Of a stretch of DNA of 16,825 nt, positions 13,946 to 16,825 are shown piece by piece. The notes beneath the pieces are model-generated. The model saw only the letters and a list, made by a program, of their open reading frames with translations. It did no database searches and was not told the origin of the DNA. The DNA lies in assembly GCA_902362375.1 (NCBI GenBank), contig CABIVS010000014.1, positions 89,292 through 106,116 on the forward strand. The letters run 5' to 3'. Position numbers and translations under genes: made by a program. Positions within the stretch are counted from its first letter, which is position 1, and the number at the start of each line of letters is the position of its first letter. Origin of the DNA: Bacteroidaceae bacterium. GTDB lineage: Bacteria > Bacteroidota > Bacteroidia > Bacteroidales > Bacteroidaceae.

Positions 13946-14030
13946 AAAATAGTGACGGTATATGACAATGATACCGTTACTATCCCATACATATCCCGTC
14001 ACTATCCTTGCCGGATAGCGTCACTATTTT
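13946..14030. repeat. 22-bp-period repeat array with an inverted copy
   Basis: Three direct copies of (C/G)CGT(C/T)ACTAT start at 13974, 13996 and 14018, exactly 22 bp apart. One inverted copy, ATAGTGACGG, lies at 13949-13958. The inverted copy can pair with copy 1 over 13 bp (13949-13961 with 13971-13983, one G-U) or with copy 3 over 12 perfect bp (13946-13957 with 14019-14030). CTATCC/GGATAG forms a further small hairpin. It lies between two converging non-coding transcripts. It could be an operator array, a dispersed intergenic repeat or an RNA switch; I cannot decide. Confidence 0.65.
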
Positions 14031-14088
14031 GTGGACGAAAACTTATCGATGAATATGGTTGCTTGATCTTGCAGGTTAGGAGGGTAAT

Positions 14089-14123
14089 AAAAAACAAAAT
14101 CCCGACGAAATCGCTTCGGCAGG
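14089..14123 (-). terminator. Intrinsic terminator, minus strand
   Basis: Read leftward, a stem formed by CCTG-CGAA and TTCG-CGGG (14123-14101, one internal mismatch) is followed by ATTTTGTTTTTT (14100-14089). It would stop the exopolysaccharide operon as well as the short transcript starting near 14190. The plus side also has a T-rich tail (14130-14140), so weak bidirectional action is possible. Confidence 0.72.
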
Positions 14124-14190
14124 ACTCTATTTCATTTTTTACTTAAATGTGGCTACGTAATAAAATTATGACTAATTAATTCAATTCTGA
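14089..14190 (-). ncRNA. Candidate small RNA, about 100 nt
   Basis: A perfect TTG-20-TATCTTTG promoter (14227-14196) is followed about 70 nt later by the terminator hairpin. No coding frame fits: the only ATG is followed after one codon by a stop. The unit lies directly downstream of the exopolysaccharide operon and converges on the plus-strand non-coding unit. The simplest reading is a free-standing small RNA; the terminator may be shared with the operon. The family is not recognised. Confidence 0.5.
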
Positions 14191-14195
14191 TACTG

Positions 14196-14227
14196 CAAAG
14201 ATAATGCATTTCAGAATGTGTCACAAT
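14196..14227 (-). promoter_or_regulatory. Consensus promoter downstream of the acetyltransferase gene
   Basis: On the minus strand, ATTG (14227-14224), a 20-bp spacer and TATCTTTG (14203-14196) match the Bacteroides consensus. It sits 35 bp after the acetyltransferase stop and points away from that operon. Confidence 0.75.
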
Positions 14228-14261
14228 CACCTTTATGAGGTATATTCTGTAGCTATTCTCA

Positions 14262-14909
14262 CTATTTATGGTTAGTAGCAGGTGTTTTCTCTACTTTTTT
14301 CCACTCTTTAGTCTCGAAATCGTATGTTTTTATGATTCTTGCAGGGCATCCGGCACATATTGAATAGGGTGGGACGGAATGGCTGACTACACTTCCGGCA
14401 GCCACTACACAATGTTTCCCTAAAGTTACTCCCGGTAGAATGACTGAATTGGCGCCTACCCATACATCATCTTCGATGACAACGGGCAGTGTGCTGACGC
14501 CTTGTTCGTCAATCATCTTTTCTGCATCCTGATAATTATGGTTGAGTCCTGTGACCGTTACATTCTGTGCCAGGTTGACATGATTGCCAATATTAACCGG
14601 ACCTATGATTGTGTTTCTCAATCCGATGCGTGTATAATCTCCGATTGTCAAGTCGCCAACTGCATTATTCAGACAGGAGAAGTCTTCGACAACAGAATAT
14701 TTACCCAAAGAGAATCGGTTGAAAGGAGGGAGGTCTTTGCGTACACTCCGATAGATGACAGCACCCTTTCCGCGTTTCAGGTATATGAAATCGAAGAGCC
14801 GTATCCACCAATTAGGGCGAGTTTTAACGGGATGCATGATAAAACGATGTACAGCCTGTTTTAAGCCGGGGTTTTCTTTAATTCGCTGTTTAAGTGTTTT
14901 CTTCTCCAT
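14262..14909 (-). CDS. Hexapeptide-repeat acyltransferase (exopolysaccharide modification)
   Basis: This is a 215-residue left-handed beta-helix acyltransferase of the LacA/NodL/WcaF type, expected to move an acetyl group from acetyl-CoA to a sugar hydroxyl or amine. Hexapeptide repeats run from about 68 to 192: [54 protein letters not shown]. The usual active-site His is His124 in GLNHNY, and the CPAR segment (188-191) is the conserved end of the CoA site. The N-terminal 45 residues (basic helix, [11 protein letters not shown]) are typical of Bacteroidales members and may touch the membrane. The start at 14909 overlaps the preceding gene by 49 nt, but the N-terminus looks family-like, so I keep it. 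It is the last gene of the operon. Confidence 0.85.
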   Translation of the reverse strand: MEKKTLKQRIKENPGLKQAVHRFIMHPVKTRPNWWIRLFDFIYLKRGKGAVIYRSVRKDLPPFNRFSLGKYSVVEDFSCLNNAVGDLTIGDYTRIGLRNTIIGPVNIGNHVNLAQNVTVTGLNHNYQDAEKMIDEQGVSTLPVVIEDDVWVGANSVILPGVTLGKHCVVAAGSVVSHSVPPYSICAGCPARIIKTYDFETKEWKKVEKTPATNHK

Positions 14910-15808
14910 ATTGAATGTTTTTTCTTCTTTTTGTCCTCTACCAGATAATCAGGAATTGCCAGGCTATAAGTGATTAATAGACCGAAAAGTGCAATCCACC
15001 ATCCGAATGATAAGGTCCAATTATATACGGTAATCAACGAAGTCCAAATACTTACGAAGATACATAATTTAAGTGGAGAAGGCGTTAATTGTTGTACGAT
15101 CCGGTTGCAGAAACTCCAGTTTCCTTCAAATATGGAAGGGAGTAAGTAGGAAGTTGTTTTCCGAATACGTTTCCGGTAAGGACAGGCGGGTGCGGACTGG
15201 CAATAAACAATCACATCCGGCAAGTAGTCAATGTATATATTCTGTCGGAATAATTTTCGTTCGATATTAGTCTTAGAACTTTTCATGTTCTTTTGTAGCC
15301 ATTTTAGGTCGATTGCCATATTAGTCCCCAATAAATTGGATGACAGTCCGAATTGTGTATTGCCGGCTCTACAGAGGCTGTTTTTTATTTCCTCACGTAT
15401 AGCCCGGAAGCGATTACGGATGCCTTTGCGGTTTTCTACTATCGTATGTAGTTGGATGGCTTGTACACCGGCATCATAGGCATTATATATTTTATTCAGG
15501 AATTGCGGAGATAAAGCGCATGCTGTATTGGACAGGAAGAGAACCAGATCGTATTGCTCCTGGTCTAAACTGTTGATTGTCTGATGCAGATCGCTGTATG
15601 TGATAAACTCGTACGCCTCTTCTTTATACATATCCGGAAGAATGCTTCCCTCCGGAACGAGAATGGCGCAACCATATTCTTTTTGAGCTTTCGGGTAGAT
15701 AATATGTTTGCAATGTGAGGCTATGGCCATCACAAAGAGGTATAGGAGCAAAAGCCCTGTACAGAAGAATATCAGATCATCTATTATGTAGATATAAGAG
15801 TCTATCAT
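14861..15808 (-). CDS. Membrane GT2-like protein with lost catalytic motifs
   Basis: This is a 315-residue protein with one N-terminal membrane segment (about 12-30) and two C-terminal ones (about 245-265 and 267-286), the layout of membrane GT2 glycosyltransferases. The middle still shows the family skeleton: a strand LVLFL, then [18 protein letters not shown], then [28 protein letters not shown]. The DxD site is replaced by SNT (93-95), the ED of the acceptor-base motif by TN (in SKTNIER), and the QxxRW motif is not recognisable (RKRIRKTT). It is therefore probably a non-catalytic relative, perhaps a scaffold or regulatory partner. It is 11 nt after the sugar transferase and overlaps the acetyltransferase. 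The frame is intact, so it is not a pseudogene by frameshift. Confidence 0.7.
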   Translation of the reverse strand: MIDSYIYIIDDLIFFCTGLLLLYLFVMAIASHCKHIIYPKAQKEYGCAILVPEGSILPDMYKEEAYEFITYSDLHQTINSLDQEQYDLVLFLSNTACALSPQFLNKIYNAYDAGVQAIQLHTIVENRKGIRNRFRAIREEIKNSLCRAGNTQFGLSSNLLGTNMAIDLKWLQKNMKSSKTNIERKLFRQNIYIDYLPDVIVYCQSAPACPYRKRIRKTTSYLLPSIFEGNWSFCNRIVQQLTPSPLKLCIFVSIWTSLITVYNWTLSFGWWIALFGLLITYSLAIPDYLVEDKKKKKHSIWRRKHLNSELKKTPA

Positions 15809-15819
15809 CTGGAAGGAGA

Positions 15820-16825
15820 TTATACGTTCTCTTTTTGAATGAATGCAGTAACTGTTTTCAGAATAATCTTTATATCCAACCAGAAAGAGAATGTCTTTGC
15901 ATAGGTGATATCCAATTGCTTGCGTTCTTCAGCAGAAAGTTTACCGGCTTCGCCTCTTTTCTCTACCTGCCATAAACCGGTCAATCCGGCCGGACCCATG
16001 AAACGGTCGATGTGTTCATCGCTTGTCAGCAACTCGGCTTCATAGAGTGGGAGAGGGCGGTTGCCTACTATTGACATATCCCCTTTTAAGATATTAATAA
16101 GCTGGGGTAATTCGTCAATACTATATTTACGTATAATACGTCCAATCTTAGTTATTCGAGGGTCATTTTCCAGTTTGACGAAAGCATTGCTTTTTTCCTT
16201 GGACTTCTTATTAATGTAGTCTTCTTCGGAGATTACGAAATCGTCGGATATCAAGAGGATTTCTTCTTCATTGATTTCTTCATTCACTTCCGCTTCCGGT
16301 TCTTCTCCCCAAATATCCTCATCTTCCTGCTGGTATTGGTTAAGGGCATTGAAATCTTTTAAATGCTTGTCGGCATCGGTATACATCGAACGGAATTTAA
16401 GGAAGTCGAATATCTGATAATTGCTCCCTACTCGTTTGGATTTGTAGATAATGGGACCCTTGCTTTCTACCCGGATAGCTAGTGCAGTAAAGATTAAGAG
16501 AGGAGAAAGACATAATATCGCCATTCCTGAAAAGAATATATCAAAAGTTCTTTTCCATAAAGGCAGTCGGAAAGCATTTATATTTTGTGCTTTCAGTTGG
16601 AGTGCCTTTATTTTCTGATCTTTTCTTCGTTTAAGGAAAGTTGATAAATTTTTTACAGCCTCCTGGCTTGTTTCATATTTTATCGTATTGTTGATACCGG
16701 CTTTAAGGTATTCAGATGCTTCTTCCTTAGATAAGGAGTCGATAACGAGTACCATATAAAGCCCCGGATACTTTTTACGCATGTATTGGATATCTGCAAT
16801 ATCTTTGGATATGTTCACTTGCTCG
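15820..16825 (-). CDS. Polyprenyl-phosphate sugar transferase with receiver-like N-terminus (partial)
   Basis: The frame is open to the window edge, so the true start lies outside; a GTG at 16818 is only an internal candidate. The visible N-terminal 60 residues (MVLVIDSLSKEEASEYLKAGINNTI) look like the end of a receiver domain. A membrane segment (about 92-115) and the WcaJ/PglC-type catalytic domain follow: FDFLKFRSMYTDAD (137-150), DPRITKIGR, IDELPQLINILKGDMSIVGNRPLP and GLTGLWQV. Such enzymes put the first sugar-1-phosphate onto undecaprenyl phosphate at the inner membrane to begin capsule or O-chain synthesis. An Asp/Glu-rich insertion of about 55 residues (158-213) splits the catalytic domain between the FRSM and DPRI motifs. 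It precedes the GT2-like gene by 11 nt in the same operon. Confidence 0.85.
   Translation of the reverse strand, partial: EQVNISKDIADIQYMRKKYPGLYMVLVIDSLSKEEASEYLKAGINNTIKYETSQEAVKNLSTFLKRRKDQKIKALQLKAQNINAFRLPLWKRTFDIFFSGMAILCLSPLLIFTALAIRVESKGPIIYKSKRVGSNYQIFDFLKFRSMYTDADKHLKDFNALNQYQQEDEDIWGEEPEAEVNEEINEEEILLISDDFVISEEDYINKKSKEKSNAFVKLENDPRITKIGRIIRKYSIDELPQLINILKGDMSIVGNRPLPLYEAELLTSDEHIDRFMGPAGLTGLWQVEKRGEAGKLSAEERKQLDITYAKTFSFWLDIKIILKTVTAFIQKENV

Larger units (their letters stand above)
13514..14261. other. Gene-free region holding two converging non-coding units and a repeat array
   Basis: About 750 bp lie between the LuxR-type gene and the acetyltransferase gene. No frame here has a family-like translation or good start context. 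The content is a plus-strand promoter-terminator unit, the 22-bp-period repeat array and a minus-strand promoter-terminator unit. The stretch 13844-13945 shows nothing I can interpret. Confidence 0.6.

Noticed and set aside
13946..14030. Possible CRISPR array
   Set aside because: Repeats are about 10-12 bp with 10-12 bp between them, only three copies plus an inverted one, and no cas genes nearby.
13952..14146. 64-residue plus-strand reading frame in the intergenic region
   Set aside because: It consists of the 22-bp repeat array read as protein and runs through the minus-strand terminator. It has no family resemblance and no good ribosome site.

Overview
The window looks like chromosomal DNA of a Bacteroides-type gut bacterium (Bacteroidales). 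Base composition is moderate. Several intergenic regions carry the Bacteroidetes primary promoter pattern (TTTG or TTG, about 19-21 bp, then TAnnTTTG). Shine-Dalgarno sequences are mostly weak. The protein families also fit: CcsBA cytochrome maturation, imelysin, an AICAR-transformylase-only PurH, a flavodoxin/DUF2023 pair, and Bacteroidales-style capsule enzymes.

Region 1 (about 9405 down to 86, minus strand) appears to be one seven-gene operon behind a TAACTTTG promoter. In transcription order it encodes an outer-membrane porin, an imelysin lipoprotein, a di-heme DUF1111 oxidoreductase lipoprotein, a second porin, a mono-heme lipoprotein, a cytosolic chorismatase/RidA-like protein and the CcsBA haem lyase. 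Gaps are 12-25 nt once starts are corrected. It reads as a self-contained envelope haem-redox and probable iron-acquisition module that carries its own cytochrome maturation enzyme. A divergent-sequence promoter at 6-37 drives a gene beyond the left edge.

Region 2 (9406-9785) has no gene but holds two large inverted-repeat structures. Region 3 (9786-11999, minus) has a flavodoxin-DUF2023 operon and an AICAR transformylase, separated by a perfect 16-bp inverted repeat.

Region 4 (12205-13513, plus) is a two-gene operon: a divergent RIC/ScdA-like di-iron hemerythrin protein overlapping a LuxR-type regulator whose receiver domain lacks the phosphoacceptor Asp. This suggests redox or nitrosative sensing without phosphorylation.

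Region 5 (13514-14261) has no convincing protein gene but is busy. It contains a promoter-to-terminator unit on the plus strand (about 263 nt, with repeated AGGTA motifs), a promoter-to-terminator unit on the minus strand (about 100 nt), and between them a 22-bp-period repeat array that can fold in alternative ways.

Region 6 (14262-16825, minus) is the 3' end of an exopolysaccharide or capsule operon: a polyprenyl-phosphate sugar transferase fused to a receiver-like domain (cut by the window edge), a membrane GT2-like protein that has lost its catalytic motifs, and a hexapeptide-repeat acetyltransferase.
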